Part shown: positions 35,559 through 44,266 of the stretch, piece by piece
How positions within the stretch are numbered: the first letter of the stretch is position 1
How the letters are laid out: the number at the start of each line of letters is the position of its first letter
From: Acuticoccus kalidii
GTDB taxonomy: Bacteria; Pseudomonadota; Alphaproteobacteria; Rhizobiales; Amorphaceae
Assembly: GCF_021556395.1 (NCBI RefSeq)
Contig: NZ_JAKGCS010000015.1
Location: 248,001 to 312,000 of the forward strand
Reading direction: 5' to 3'
Length of the DNA: 64,000 nucleotides
The notes under the pieces: model-generated
Seen by the model: the letters and a program-made list of their open reading frames with translations, nothing else
Told to the model about the DNA's origin: nothing
Databases searched by the model: none
Position numbers and translations under genes: made by a program

Positions 35559-35559
35559 T

Positions 35560-36489
35560 TCAATAGCCCTTCGATAGATCGACGAGATCGGGGATCGGCT
35601 CGCCGGCGATGAAGCGGCGAATATTGGCGGCGATGATCTCGCCGCCCGCCACCGGGTCGATCAGCGAGGCGACGTGCGGCGTCACATAAACGCGCGGATG
35701 GCGCCAGAAGGGATGGCCCGGCGGCAGCGGCTCCTCGTGGAAGACGTCGAGCGTCGCATACCGGATGTGTCCGGCATCGAGCGCGGCGATGAGGTCGGCC
35801 TCGACGAGATGCTCGCCCCGCGCCGCATTGATGATCGAGGCTCCCTCCGGGAGCTTGGCGAACAGCCTTGCATCGAGGATCCCGCGCGTCGCGTCCGTCA
35901 GCGGCAGGAGACAGACGAGAATGTCCGTCCCGGCGAGGAAGGCGTCGAGGCCGGCCTCCCCGGCGAAAGTCTCCACCCCGGCGACGGATTTTGGCGACCG
36001 CGACCAGCCACGAACCGCAAAGCCGACGGCGGCGAGCGCACGGGCCGCGTCGGCGCCGAGATTGCCGAGCCCCATCACGCCGACGGTGCGGCCGGGCGCC
36101 GGGGGCGTCACCACCTGGCGCCACTCCGCGCTTTTCTGCGCGGCCTCGATCGCGGGCAGATCGCGGTGGAGCCGCAGGACATGGAGGAGGACATATTCCC
36201 GCATCCGCTGCGTCAGCTCGCCACTCGTCGTCCGCACGATGGGAACATCAGCGGGGCGCTCGGGATCAGCGAGGATATGGTCGATCCCCGCGCCGATCGA
36301 CACGATCAGCTCCAGATTGGGAAACCGCTTCAGCCCGCCCGCCGGCGGCTTCCAGACGACGGCATAGCGCACGGCGTCGAGGTCGCCCGGATCGTCCCAG
36401 GGGCGGCATTCGATCTCGGGCAGAAGCGCGCGCATATGCGCGAGCCACCAATCGGCGCGCGCCGGGCCGACGCGGATCACAAGGCTCAT
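35560..36489 (-). CDS. D-2-hydroxyacid dehydrogenase (GhrA-like glyoxylate/hydroxypyruvate reductase)
   Basis: A 309-aa protein of the GhrA group. NAD(P) motif GLGNLGADAARALAAVGF (~140-157), Arg in NAARGEHLVEADL (~228) and His in YVTPHVASLIDP (~273) are the catalytic elements, with an acidic residue in DVFHEEPLPPGHPFW (~255). It would reduce glyoxylate, hydroxypyruvate or a similar 2-oxoacid. It converges on the GGT-like gene, one base apart. Confidence 0.88.
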   Translation of the reverse strand: MSLVIRVGPARADWWLAHMRALLPEIECRPWDDPGDLDAVRYAVVWKPPAGGLKRFPNLELIVSIGAGIDHILADPERPADVPIVRTTSGELTQRMREYVLLHVLRLHRDLPAIEAAQKSAEWRQVVTPPAPGRTVGVMGLGNLGADAARALAAVGFAVRGWSRSPKSVAGVETFAGEAGLDAFLAGTDILVCLLPLTDATRGILDARLFAKLPEGASIINAARGEHLVEADLIAALDAGHIRYATLDVFHEEPLPPGHPFWRHPRVYVTPHVASLIDPVAGGEIIAANIRRFIAGEPIPDLVDLSKGY

Positions 36490-36904
36490 GGGGTTTCCAA
36501 CCGACGCAAGAGGGCGGCCAGCAGCCTAGCCGAGGGCGCGGGGCGGGCGAAAGGGGCGCCGTCACCGCGCCACGCGCCCCTGGTCACGCCGTGTGATCTC
36601 TCTGATGAGAGCCCCGCGTGATCGTGCCGCGAGGGCGATTAATCGCGGCCGGCGGTGTTGACTTGGCCTTCGCGGCATTATCAAATGAGAAGCGACTTGC
36701 CGTGGCACGATTCTTGCAGATAGGCTTACGGCAGAATTCGCGTCTTTCCGGCCTCTGAACGGCCGAAACGCCCCTATCCACACAAATTTAATGTCCGGAT
36801 GAAGCAAGACGCGCAATGCGCGTCATCTGCTCCATATTGGCTTTGGGCTCGGCCTTTCGCAGGATCGTGCCGTTCAAGCCCGCTCAATCAGGAGGTCGTC
36901 ACCA
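36490..36904. other. Regulatory region upstream of the N-formylglutamate hydrolase gene
   Basis: About 415 bp between divergent genes. It holds the sigma-54 promoter (36703-36718), an inverted repeat (GCCGCGA 36626-36632 / TCGCGGC 36643-36649) overlapping the palindrome GCGATTAATCGC (36635-36646) that might bind an activator, and a leader of about 175 nt before the start codon. No reading frame was recognised. Confidence 0.6.
36703..36718 (+). promoter_or_regulatory. Sigma-54 (-24/-12) promoter
   Basis: TGGCACGATTCTTGCA matches the RpoN consensus TGGCAC-N5-TTGC(A/T) at every key base: GG at 36704-36705, GC at 36716-36717, 10 bp between. Transcription would start near 36730, and the only gene downstream on this strand is the N-formylglutamate amidohydrolase at 36905. 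Confidence 0.85.
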
Positions 36905-37693
36905 ATGAGCCAACCCTTCACTTTGACTCCCGGCAATGGCCCCATCCTGATCTCCGTCCCACACGCCTCGACCTATATTCCTTCGAACATCGCCCGGCGG
37001 CTCAACGAGACCGGTCAGGCGATGACCGACACCGATTGGCATCTCGACCATCTCGCCGCCCGTTTCGCCGGCAAGGCGAGCGTCATCAGCGCCGGCTTCC
37101 ATCGCTATGTGATCGACGCCAACCGCGATCCGTCCGGCGCGAGCCTTTATCCGGGCGAGGCGACCACGGATCTCATCCCGACCACCGATTTCGACGGAAA
37201 CCCGCTCTGGATCCATGGTGAGGAGCCGACCGACGGCGATATCGGCGAACGCCGCGCCGCCTATCACACGCCCTATCACGAGGCGATCGCGGCCGAACTC
37301 TTGCGCATCAAAGAGGATCACGGCGTCGCGGTGCTGTTCGATCTTCACTCGATCCGCTCCGTGATCCCCCGCCTCTTCGAGGGCACGCTGCCGGTCTATA
37401 ATGTCGGCACCAATGACGGCGCGACCTGCGACAAGGCCTTCGAGGACGCCGCCGCCGAAGAATGCCGCGCGACGGCCGAGACCGTGGTCAACGGACGCTT
37501 TCGCGGCGGGTGGACCGTGCGCTTTCATGGCCGCCCGGCCGAGGGGGTCCATGCGATCCAGCTCGAGACGGCGCAGGTCCACTACATGCTGGAGCGCTCG
37601 CCCTGGTCGCTCACCGACGGCGCCGCCGACTATGTCGCGACGCTCACCCGCCTCGTCGACCGGTTTACGACCATCGCCAACGAGATGGCCTAG
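36905..37693 (+). CDS. hutG: N-formylglutamate amidohydrolase (deformylase)
   Basis: A 262-aa HutG-type hydrolase releasing glutamate and formate from N-formylglutamate in histidine breakdown. Family motifs: VPHAS (~19), TDTDWHLDHL (~41), RYVIDANRDP (~67), LFDLHSIRS (~140) and HAIQLETAQVHYM (~223). ATG at 36905 follows GGAGG. Other hut genes are not adjacent. The sigma-54 promoter 200 bp upstream suggests nitrogen control (NtrC), as expected for a gene that frees glutamate. Confidence 0.88.
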   Translation: MSQPFTLTPGNGPILISVPHASTYIPSNIARRLNETGQAMTDTDWHLDHLAARFAGKASVISAGFHRYVIDANRDPSGASLYPGEATTDLIPTTDFDGNPLWIHGEEPTDGDIGERRAAYHTPYHEAIAAELLRIKEDHGVAVLFDLHSIRSVIPRLFEGTLPVYNVGTNDGATCDKAFEDAAAEECRATAETVVNGRFRGGWTVRFHGRPAEGVHAIQLETAQVHYMLERSPWSLTDGAADYVATLTRLVDRFTTIANEMA

Positions 37694-37702
37694 CCGTCCG
37701 CC

Positions 37703-38740
37703 TCAGGCGGGCACGGGCGCGTCCTCGCGCAAAAGGCCCTCCCGCTTGAGATCCTGCCACAAGGCGGCCGGGATCTCGGCGGAGAGAGACGCGGCCGAGC
37801 CGGCGATTTCCTCCGGCTTCACGCCGCCCGGAATGACGCACATCACCGCCGGATGGCACAGCGGAAAGCGCAACGCCGCGTCGCGCAGCGCAACGCCGTG
37901 CCTCGCGCACACCGCCTCGATCCGCCGCACGCGATCGAGGATGGCGGGCGGGGCGGGCTTATAATCGAAGTGCGCGCCCTCGACCGCGCCGGTCGCGAGG
38001 ATGCCGGAATTGTATGGCCCGCCGATCACCACGCCGATGCCCTGCTCCTCGCACATCGGCAGCATCGTCGTGAGCGCCTCCTGCTCCAGAAGGGTGTAGC
38101 GGCCGGCGAGCAGGAAGAGATCGATCTCCGCACGCTCGCCGACATATTGGCAGACTTCCCACTCGTTGACGCCGAGCCCGAAGGCGTCGATCGCGCCCGA
38201 ATCGCGCAGCTCGACGAACGCACGGTGGCCGCTGTCGAGATAGGCCTCGACACAGGCCATCATCGCCTCGCGGCTGCCATGGGTCCAAATGTCCATATCG
38301 TGGCAATAGAGGATGTCGATCCGGTCGACGCCGAGGCGCTCCAGCGAGAACTCGAAGGAGCGCATGATCCCATCATAGGTGTAATCATACTCAATCTCCC
38401 GCGCGGGAACGTCGAACCACTGGGCCGGTTGGAGCGAGGGGTCGCGCTCGCCCCGCTTCAGGAGCCGGCCGGCCTTGGTGGATAGGAGCGCGCCCTCCGG
38501 CCGCCGCATGCGCCAGAACGTGCCGACGCGCCGTTCGGAGAGGCCGAACCCATAGAGCGGCGCGGTGTCGAAATAGCGCGAGCCGGCGGCGAAGGCCGCG
38601 TCGAGCGTCGCCTGCGCGGTCGCTTCGTCGATCGGGTTGTAGAGGTTGCCGAGCGGGGCGGTTCCTGTGCCGAGCTCGGTGAAGGTGAGGCTGCGCCCGG
38701 CGCGGGTCGTCAGCGTCTTGGTGTTGAGGGGCGTTTCCAC
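37703..38740 (-). CDS. Aldo/keto reductase, L-fucose (D-threo-aldose) dehydrogenase / pyridoxal dehydrogenase-like
   Basis: A 345-aa AKR with the tetrad residues in YFDTAPLYGFGLSE (Asp, Tyr; ~49), STKAGR (Lys; ~88) and LYCHDMD (His; ~145). This subgroup includes D-threo-aldose 1-dehydrogenase and pyridoxal 4-dehydrogenase. Its place behind fucU and a sugar kinase favours an aldose dehydrogenase. GTG at 38740 is chosen for GGAG 8 nt upstream; a TTG at 38770 in a TTGA overlap with the kinase stop is an alternative. Confidence 0.83.
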   Translation of the reverse strand: METPLNTKTLTTRAGRSLTFTELGTGTAPLGNLYNPIDEATAQATLDAAFAAGSRYFDTAPLYGFGLSERRVGTFWRMRRPEGALLSTKAGRLLKRGERDPSLQPAQWFDVPAREIEYDYTYDGIMRSFEFSLERLGVDRIDILYCHDMDIWTHGSREAMMACVEAYLDSGHRAFVELRDSGAIDAFGLGVNEWEVCQYVGERAEIDLFLLAGRYTLLEQEALTTMLPMCEEQGIGVVIGGPYNSGILATGAVEGAHFDYKPAPPAILDRVRRIEAVCARHGVALRDAALRFPLCHPAVMCVIPGGVKPEEIAGSAASLSAEIPAALWQDLKREGLLREDAPVPA

Positions 38741-38766
38741 GGGGTTTCTCCAATCCCTCTCGTTCG

Positions 38767-39693
38767 TCAATTCTCGGCGAGCAAGGCGTCGATCTCGGCG
38801 CGGGTCGGCATCGCGGCGGCCGCACCGGGGCGGGTGACGGACAGGCTTCCCGCCGCGCAGGCGAAGCGCACGGCCTCGAGCGGGGCGCGCCCCTCGCCGA
38901 GCGCGGTCGCGAACGCGCCGGTGAAGGCGTCGCCCGCGCCGGTGGTGTCGCGCACCGGGCCCACGGCGAAGGCGGGCACGAGGTCGCTGATGCGCCCGTC
39001 ATGATAGAGGGCGCCCCGTTCGCCGAGGGTGAGGACGGCGGCCCGCGCGCCGCGCGCGAGCAGGCGATCGGCCGCGACGCGCGCCTCCTCGACGCTGCCG
39101 ACCGGCAGGCCGGTGAGCGCCGCAGCCTCCGATTCGTTCGGCGTCACATAATCGCAAAGGGTGAGCAAAGCATCGTCGAGCTCGGCCGCCGGGGCGGGAT
39201 TGAGCACGGTCGCGACACCGGCTTCGCGCGCGAGGGCGAGGCCGCGCCTCGCCGCGTCGATCGGCTGTTCGAGCTGCGTGACGAAGACGGCGGCCTTGGT
39301 GATCGCTTCGCGCGCAGCGTCGAGATCGGCGGCGGTGAGGTCACCCGCCGCGCCGGCCTCGACGATGATCGCGTTGTTGCCGTCACGCGTCGAGACGAAG
39401 ATGAAGGCCGCGCCGGTCGGCCGTGCCGAATCGCGCACGACATGGGCGGTGTCGACACCCGCCTCGCCCCAGATGCCGAGCGCGATCTCGCCGAACGCAT
39501 CCGCGCCGAGGCGGGTGATCAACGCGGCGTTGGCGCCGGCCTTCGCCGCGGCAACCGCCTGGTTCGAGCCTTTGCCGCCCGGCCCCATGCGGAAGCCTTG
39601 GCCGAGAAGCGTCTCGCCCAATTGCGGCAGGCGCGGCGCCTCGAAGGCGAGATCGGCGACGAAAATGCCGAGGATCGCGACGCGCGCTCTCAC
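38767..39693 (-). CDS. rbsK: Ribokinase-family (PfkB) sugar kinase
   Basis: A 308-aa PfkB kinase. GGKGSNQAVAAAKAGAN (~39-55) is the substrate-side signature and DTTGAGDAFTGAF (~249-261) carries the catalytic Asp and anion hole. It most resembles ribokinase. GTG start at 39693. It stands between the mutarotase gene (21 bp upstream) and the aldo/keto reductase gene, so the phosphorylated sugar may be a pentose or deoxyhexose derivative rather than ribose. Confidence 0.88.
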   Translation of the reverse strand: MRARVAILGIFVADLAFEAPRLPQLGETLLGQGFRMGPGGKGSNQAVAAAKAGANAALITRLGADAFGEIALGIWGEAGVDTAHVVRDSARPTGAAFIFVSTRDGNNAIIVEAGAAGDLTAADLDAAREAITKAAVFVTQLEQPIDAARRGLALAREAGVATVLNPAPAAELDDALLTLCDYVTPNESEAAALTGLPVGSVEEARVAADRLLARGARAAVLTLGERGALYHDGRISDLVPAFAVGPVRDTTGAGDAFTGAFATALGEGRAPLEAVRFACAAGSLSVTRPGAAAAMPTRAEIDALLAEN

Positions 39694-39714
39694 CGAACGG
39701 GTGTTCCCTGCCCC

Positions 39715-40152
39715 TCACGCATCCGGCGGCACGACGCCCTTGGTGAGGATGAAGCAGCCGTAAAACTGCCGCTCGCCGGTGGTGAGGACCGCATAGGCCG
39801 TCTTCGCCGCGTCGTAGAAGGCGAAGCGCTCGATCGAGGTCATCTCACCGGCCTCCGGCGCGGCGCGATTCAAAAGCTGCTGGACGTCGGCCTGCACCTG
39901 CGGGATCTCGTCGGGTGCGCCCATCACCTCCATCCGCGCCACCGCCTCGACGGGCAGGACCGACAGAACCGCGGTCAGAACGCGCTCGGTGTCGGCGTTC
40001 GCGATGCGCAGCAGCTTGCCGGACGCGGTCTCGCGCGCCACCGTATCGGCGGGAAAATTGGTGTCCGCGACCACCAGACGGTCGCCATGCCCCATCGCGC
40101 GCAGTGCAAAGAGCACGTCCGCGTCGAGCAAGGGGTCGATCCCCTTCAACAT
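39715..40152 (-). CDS. fucU: FucU/RbsD-family sugar mutarotase
   Basis: A 145-aa protein that interconverts anomers of sugars such as L-fucose or ribose. The N terminus LKGIDPLLDADVLFALRAMGHGDRLVVADxNFPA is close to FucU rather than RbsD; the catalytic His is in MGHGD (~22) and a Tyr occurs in FYDAAKTAYAV (~113). It is the first gene of a three-gene minus-strand sugar operon (fucU, kinase, aldo/keto reductase). No dedicated transporter lies next to it. Confidence 0.88.
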   Translation of the reverse strand: MLKGIDPLLDADVLFALRAMGHGDRLVVADTNFPADTVARETASGKLLRIANADTERVLTAVLSVLPVEAVARMEVMGAPDEIPQVQADVQQLLNRAAPEAGEMTSIERFAFYDAAKTAYAVLTTGERQFYGCFILTKGVVPPDA

Positions 40153-40375
40153 TCGCCGTGTCCTCCCCGCCGCGGCCTCGGCCGGGCGCCGTTTCTCGCG
40201 CCGGTTGTCCGACGTCGCTTTTTCACCGAAACGATGTTGTGCCCATCAGGCCGCCATACGCAAGGTGGTTTTGGACGAATGCGCCGCTCCATTCCCGGTT
40301 GAGAAACGCGATCTTCGGATGCGAGCGCCGCCATCGGCGATCGCTTTCACGCGCACGAGACGCTATTTAGGACGA

Positions 40376-41350
40376 ATGACCCTTCGCTATCCTCTCAGTG
40401 ATCATTCAGCCGCCACGGGATTCGGCGGCAACATCCTCGACAGGATGTCCGAACGGCGCGACGAAAGCGCCTTCGCCGACAGTGTCCGGGCCGATCGCCA
40501 CGGACGCGCTCTGCTCTATTCGGGCGATCTTCTCGTCGCCGATCAAGAGGGCGCACGCATTCTGTTCACCCGCTCCGAGGCCGAAGCGCTCGGCGCGGAT
40601 TGGGTGAACGCCGTCTTTCTCGGGTTCGACGCCGACGGGCCGATCTTCGCCGCGCCGGTGCCCGAGCCGGGAGACTCCTTCACCGTCCACAATCTGCGGC
40701 AACTCGCGATCGACGCGCGCATCTCGCCCGAGCTTCTCGGCGCGGTCGCGCAGGGGCGCAGCGTCACCGGCTGGCACGCCACGCACGGTTTCTGCGCCAA
40801 TTGCGGCCAGCCGACGATCATGGGCGCGATCGGGATGCGGCGGGACTGCCCGTCCTGCGGCGCGAGCCACTTCCCCCGCACCGACCCCGTCGTGATCATG
40901 CTCGCGGTCGACGGCGAGCGCTGCCTTCTCGGCCGTCAGCGCCGCTTCGTCGAGGGCACCTATTCGTGCCTCGCCGGCTTCATGGAGCATGGCGAGACGA
41001 TCGAGGCGGCCGTACGGCGCGAGATCTGGGAAGAGGCCGGGGTGCGGACGAACCGCGTCTCTTATTATGCGAGCCAGCCCTGGCCGTTCCCGTCGAGCCT
41101 GATGATCGGCTGCTTCGCCGAGGCGATCTCGACCGAAATCGAGCCGCGCGACCGCGAACTCGAGGACGTGCGCTGGTTCGACCGGGCCGATATCGGGCCG
41201 ATGCTCGACCGCACGCATTCGGTCTATGCGGCACCGCCGGCGGTGGCGATCGCCCATCACCTGCTGCGCGCCTATTACGAGCGCGGTGCGCCCGTGGCGA
41301 ACGACGCCGTCATCGACGGCGCCGCCATCATCACTGGGGCGATGGCCTGA
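40376..41350 (+). CDS. nudC: NAD+ diphosphatase (NADH pyrophosphatase) NudC
   Basis: A 324-aa NudC that cleaves NAD(H) to NMN(H) and AMP and can remove NAD caps from RNA. Zinc-ribbon Cys140, Cys143, Cys158 and Cys161 are present, followed by the Nudix box GFMEHGETIEAAVRREIWEEAGV (~201-223) and the NudC-specific SQPWPFPSSLM (~233-243). ATG at 40376 follows TTTAGGA. The 3' end overlaps the convergent pheA gene by 20 bp. Confidence 0.93.
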   Translation: MTLRYPLSDHSAATGFGGNILDRMSERRDESAFADSVRADRHGRALLYSGDLLVADQEGARILFTRSEAEALGADWVNAVFLGFDADGPIFAAPVPEPGDSFTVHNLRQLAIDARISPELLGAVAQGRSVTGWHATHGFCANCGQPTIMGAIGMRRDCPSCGASHFPRTDPVVIMLAVDGERCLLGRQRRFVEGTYSCLAGFMEHGETIEAAVRREIWEEAGVRTNRVSYYASQPWPFPSSLMIGCFAEAISTEIEPRDRELEDVRWFDRADIGPMLDRTHSVYAAPPAVAIAHHLLRAYYERGAPVANDAVIDGAAIITGAMA

Positions 41351-42215
41351 GGGCCGCATTCTCGGCCGGCTCGCGAATCGTCTCACGGAAGGACGAGGCG
41401 CGATAGGTGCCGAGAATCCGCACCCGGGCGGAGAAGAAGCTGAGTTCCTCGAGCGCGAGGCTCACGTTCGGATCGTCCGGGTGGCCCTCGATATCGGCAT
41501 AGAACAGCGTGGCGAAAAACTGCCCGCCGAGCTGATAGCTCTCGAGCTTCACCATGTTGACGCCGTTGGTGGCGAAACCGCCAAGCGCCTTGTAGAGCGC
41601 CGCCGGCACGTTGCGCACGCGAAAGAGGAACGAGGTCATCGTCGGCACGTCGCGGCCGATGGGCTCGGGCTTGTCGGCCATCACGACGAAGCGGGTCGTG
41701 TTGTGCGCTTCGTCCTCGACGTCGCTCTTCAGAATGTCGAGGCCGTAAATTTCGGCCGCGAGGCGGGAGGCGATCGCCGCCACGGTCTTGTCGCCGGTCG
41801 CCGCGACCTGACGCGCCGCGCCGGCGGTATCGGCGTGGGTGACCGGCTTCAGCCCGAGCTTACGCAGGGTATGACGGCATTGGCCGAGCGCCTGCACGTG
41901 GCTGTAGACCTCTTTGACGTCATCGAGCGTGGTGCCCGGCAGGGCCATGAGCTGATGCCGAATCGGCAGAAAGTGCTCGCCGACGAAATGGACGCCGGAG
42001 CTCGGCAGCAGCGTGTGGATATCGGCGACGCGGCCCGCGACCGAATTCTCGATCGGGATCATCGCATAGTTCGCCTTGCCGGATTCCACGGCGGCGAAAC
42101 AATCCTCGAAGGTCGCGAGGGGGACGGCCTCGGCCTCGGGAAAGGCCTCGGTGATCGCGATGTGGGAGTTCGCCCCCGGCTCGCCCTGGAAGACGACGCG
42201 CACCCGCCCGCTCAC
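41331..42215 (-). CDS. pheA: Prephenate dehydratase
   Basis: A 294-aa monofunctional prephenate dehydratase for phenylalanine synthesis. The catalytic domain has [12 protein letters not shown], the [11 protein letters not shown] loop (~54) and NTTRFVVM (~175) with the catalytic Thr. A C-terminal ACT domain (about 195-275) contains the [12 protein letters not shown] effector region, implying feedback control by phenylalanine. GTG at 42215 lies in a GTGA overlap with the kdsB stop. Confidence 0.94.
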   Translation of the reverse strand: MSGRVRVVFQGEPGANSHIAITEAFPEAEAVPLATFEDCFAAVESGKANYAMIPIENSVAGRVADIHTLLPSSGVHFVGEHFLPIRHQLMALPGTTLDDVKEVYSHVQALGQCRHTLRKLGLKPVTHADTAGAARQVAATGDKTVAAIASRLAAEIYGLDILKSDVEDEAHNTTRFVVMADKPEPIGRDVPTMTSFLFRVRNVPAALYKALGGFATNGVNMVKLESYQLGGQFFATLFYADIEGHPDDPNVSLALEELSFFSARVRILGTYRASSFRETIREPAENAALRPSPQ

Positions 42216-42952
42216 GACGCCACCCCGGCGGCGAGACGGCGTGCCGCATGATCGAGATCGGCGGGCGTATCGACGCCGAGCGGCACCTCGGAGACGAGAG
42301 CTGCGTCGATTCGCATGCCGGCCTCGAGGGCGCGGAGCTGCTCGAGCTTTTCCCGCTTTTCGAGCGGGGATGGCGACAGGCTGACGAAGCGTTCCAGCGC
42401 CGCGCGGCGGTAGGCGTAAAGTCCAATATGGTGATAGAGCGGCCCATCGCCCCACGGGGCGGTGGCTCGCGTGAAATATAGAGCGCGCATAGTGTTGTCT
42501 TCGCGCATCGCCCCCACGCATTTGACGACGTTGGGGTTCGTGCGCTCGCTGTCCTCTGTGATCTCGGCGACGATCGTGGTGATATCCACGACTTTATCAC
42601 GAAAGGGAACGAGGCTCGCCCGGATCGATTCGGGCGCGATCGTCGGCAGATCGCCTTGGATGTTAATGATCGTATCGTGCCGCCCGTCGGGGTCGATCAT
42701 GCCGAGCGCTTCGGCGATCCTGTCCGATCCGGACGGATGATCGGCGCGGGTCTCCACCGCTTCGCCGCCCGCCTCGCGCACCACCGCGGCGATTTCCGCG
42801 CCATCGCAGGCGACCACCACGCGGCCCGCGTCGGCCTCGAACGCCCGGCGCAGGACGTGGACGATCAGCGGCGTGCCGAGAATTTCGATCAGCGGCTTTC
42901 CTGGAAGCCGCGTCGCGGCCATACGTGCGGGAATGAGGACGATGGGGTTCAC
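42212..42952 (-). CDS. kdsB: 3-deoxy-manno-octulosonate cytidylyltransferase
   Basis: A 246-aa enzyme that makes CMP-Kdo for lipopolysaccharide. Motifs: [15 protein letters not shown] (~7-21), VVACDGAEI (~47), [10 protein letters not shown] (~74) and NIQGDLPTI (~96). It is translationally linked to pheA (GTGA) and divergent from the cytochrome c gene with 216 bp between. This kdsB-pheA / cytochrome c order is common in Hyphomicrobiales. Confidence 0.95.
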   Translation of the reverse strand: MNPIVLIPARMAATRLPGKPLIEILGTPLIVHVLRRAFEADAGRVVVACDGAEIAAVVREAGGEAVETRADHPSGSDRIAEALGMIDPDGRHDTIINIQGDLPTIAPESIRASLVPFRDKVVDITTIVAEITEDSERTNPNVVKCVGAMREDNTMRALYFTRATAPWGDGPLYHHIGLYAYRRAALERFVSLSPSPLEKREKLEQLRALEAGMRIDAALVSEVPLGVDTPADLDHAARRLAAGVAS

Positions 42953-43168
42953 GGTCGGTCTTTCGTCAGCGTCGGGCGGGTTTCGGCGTTTACAATGATC
43001 TCAATCGGTTCGTGCGGTGCAGCGTCCCATTTGATGTGATTCGAGTCGCAATCTATAGCTTGCCTAGTCATAAGGTGGATCACTTGGTAGGGACGGGTGG
43101 ACCGGCAGCGATGGGGTGTGCCGGACCGACGCCTGCCGGCGAAATAGCGAACAAGGGTCTCAGCGGCA

Positions 43169-44266
43169 ATGAACGCGTTTGAACTCAACAAGATCATGAG
43201 CGCAGTGCTCGGCGCCCTCGTCTTCGTGATGGGGCTCAGTGTGCTGTCAGAAATCATCTTCGACGAGCACGCGCTGTTCACGCCCGGATATGAGATCGAG
43301 ATCGCCGAGGCTCAGGAAAGCGGCGACGCGCCCGAGGAAGTGCCCCTCGCGGTCCTGCTGAACGAGGCCGACGCCGGATCCGGCCAGGGCCTCGCTCGCG
43401 TGTGCGGCGCATGTCACACCTTCGAAGAAGGCGGCGCGAACGGGATCGGCCCGAACCTTTATGGCGTCGTCGGCAATCCGATCGCCTCCCATGCGGGCTT
43501 CAACTACTCCGGCGCGATGCGGAGCTACGCCGAAGATGGCGACCGCCATTGGACGTATGACGAGCTGAACGAGTTCCTGACGAGCCCGCAGAGCGATATT
43601 CCGGGCACGGCGATGGGCTATGCCGGCATCAAGAACGATGAGGACCGCGCGGACGTCATCGCCTACCTGAAGAGCATCTCCCCCAACGCGCCGGAGTACC
43701 CCGAGGTGCCGGCACCGACCGAAGAGATGGTGCCCGACCCCGCGGCCGCCGAGGAAGAAGCCGTCCAGGCCGAAGAAGTCGCCGAGACCGCCGCCGAACA
43801 GGGCGAGGCTCCGGCCGAGGGTGCCGCGCCGGCTGAAGGAACCGCTCCCGCCGAGGGTGCCGCTCCCGCCGAGGAGGCCGCGCCGGCTGAGGGTGCCGCC
43901 CCTGCCGAAGAGGCCGCTCCCGCTGAGGGTGCCGCTCCCGCTGAGGGTGCCGCTCCCGCCGAGGAGGCCGCGCCGGCCGAGGACACCGCTCCCGCCGAGG
44001 AGGCCGCGCCGGCTGAGGGCGCCGCCCCCGCCGAGGAGGCCGCGCCGGCTGAGGGTGCTGCTCCCGCCGAGGAGGTCGCTCCTGCCACCGCGCAGGATGC
44101 TGCCGAAGCGGCGCAGGACGAGGCCGAATCGCAAGGCGCTGCGCAGGACGAGGCCGTCGAAGCTCTCCAGGAGCAGCCGGAAGGCTCGAGCTCGAGCTCG
44201 AACGTCACGGTCGAGAACCCGTCCGAAGGCAATGTCGAGGTTGTGAACCCCTCCTCCAGCCAGTAA
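43169..44266 (+). CDS. Membrane-anchored class-I cytochrome c with long Ala-Pro-Glu repeat tail
   Basis: A 365-aa protein: N-terminal anchor helix (about 10-32), haem site Cys79-Gly-Ala-Cys82-His83, probable axial Met149 in GTAMGYAG, and a final helix DVIAYLKSIS (~162-171) that ends the cytochrome domain. This matches CycM-type cytochrome c552, which carries electrons to cytochrome oxidase. After residue ~175 comes an acidic tail dominated by about 15-16 six-residue repeats (APAEGA or APAEEA, ~214-308), then a Ser-rich end. The tail is intrinsically disordered and unusual in length. The usual kdsB neighbour is divergent. Confidence 0.9.
   Translation: MNAFELNKIMSAVLGALVFVMGLSVLSEIIFDEHALFTPGYEIEIAEAQESGDAPEEVPLAVLLNEADAGSGQGLARVCGACHTFEEGGANGIGPNLYGVVGNPIASHAGFNYSGAMRSYAEDGDRHWTYDELNEFLTSPQSDIPGTAMGYAGIKNDEDRADVIAYLKSISPNAPEYPEVPAPTEEMVPDPAAAEEEAVQAEEVAETAAEQGEAPAEGAAPAEGTAPAEGAAPAEEAAPAEGAAPAEEAAPAEGAAPAEGAAPAEEAAPAEDTAPAEEAAPAEGAAPAEEAAPAEGAAPAEEVAPATAQDAAEAAQDEAESQGAAQDEAVEALQEQPEGSSSSSNVTVENPSEGNVEVVNPSSSQ
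43808..44092 (+). repeat. 18-bp tandem repeats encoding APAEGA/APAEEA
   Basis: About 15-16 imperfect 18-bp units inside the cytochrome c gene, each coding a six-residue APAE(G/E)A block. All units keep the frame. Units differ mainly at third positions and at Gly/Glu, so they are old or under selection rather than freshly expanded. Confidence 0.85.

Noticed and set aside
36658..36684. Sigma-70 promoter TTGACT...TATCAA upstream of the sigma-54 site
   Set aside because: The spacer is only 15 bp, too short for a good promoter, and the sigma-54 element downstream explains the region better.
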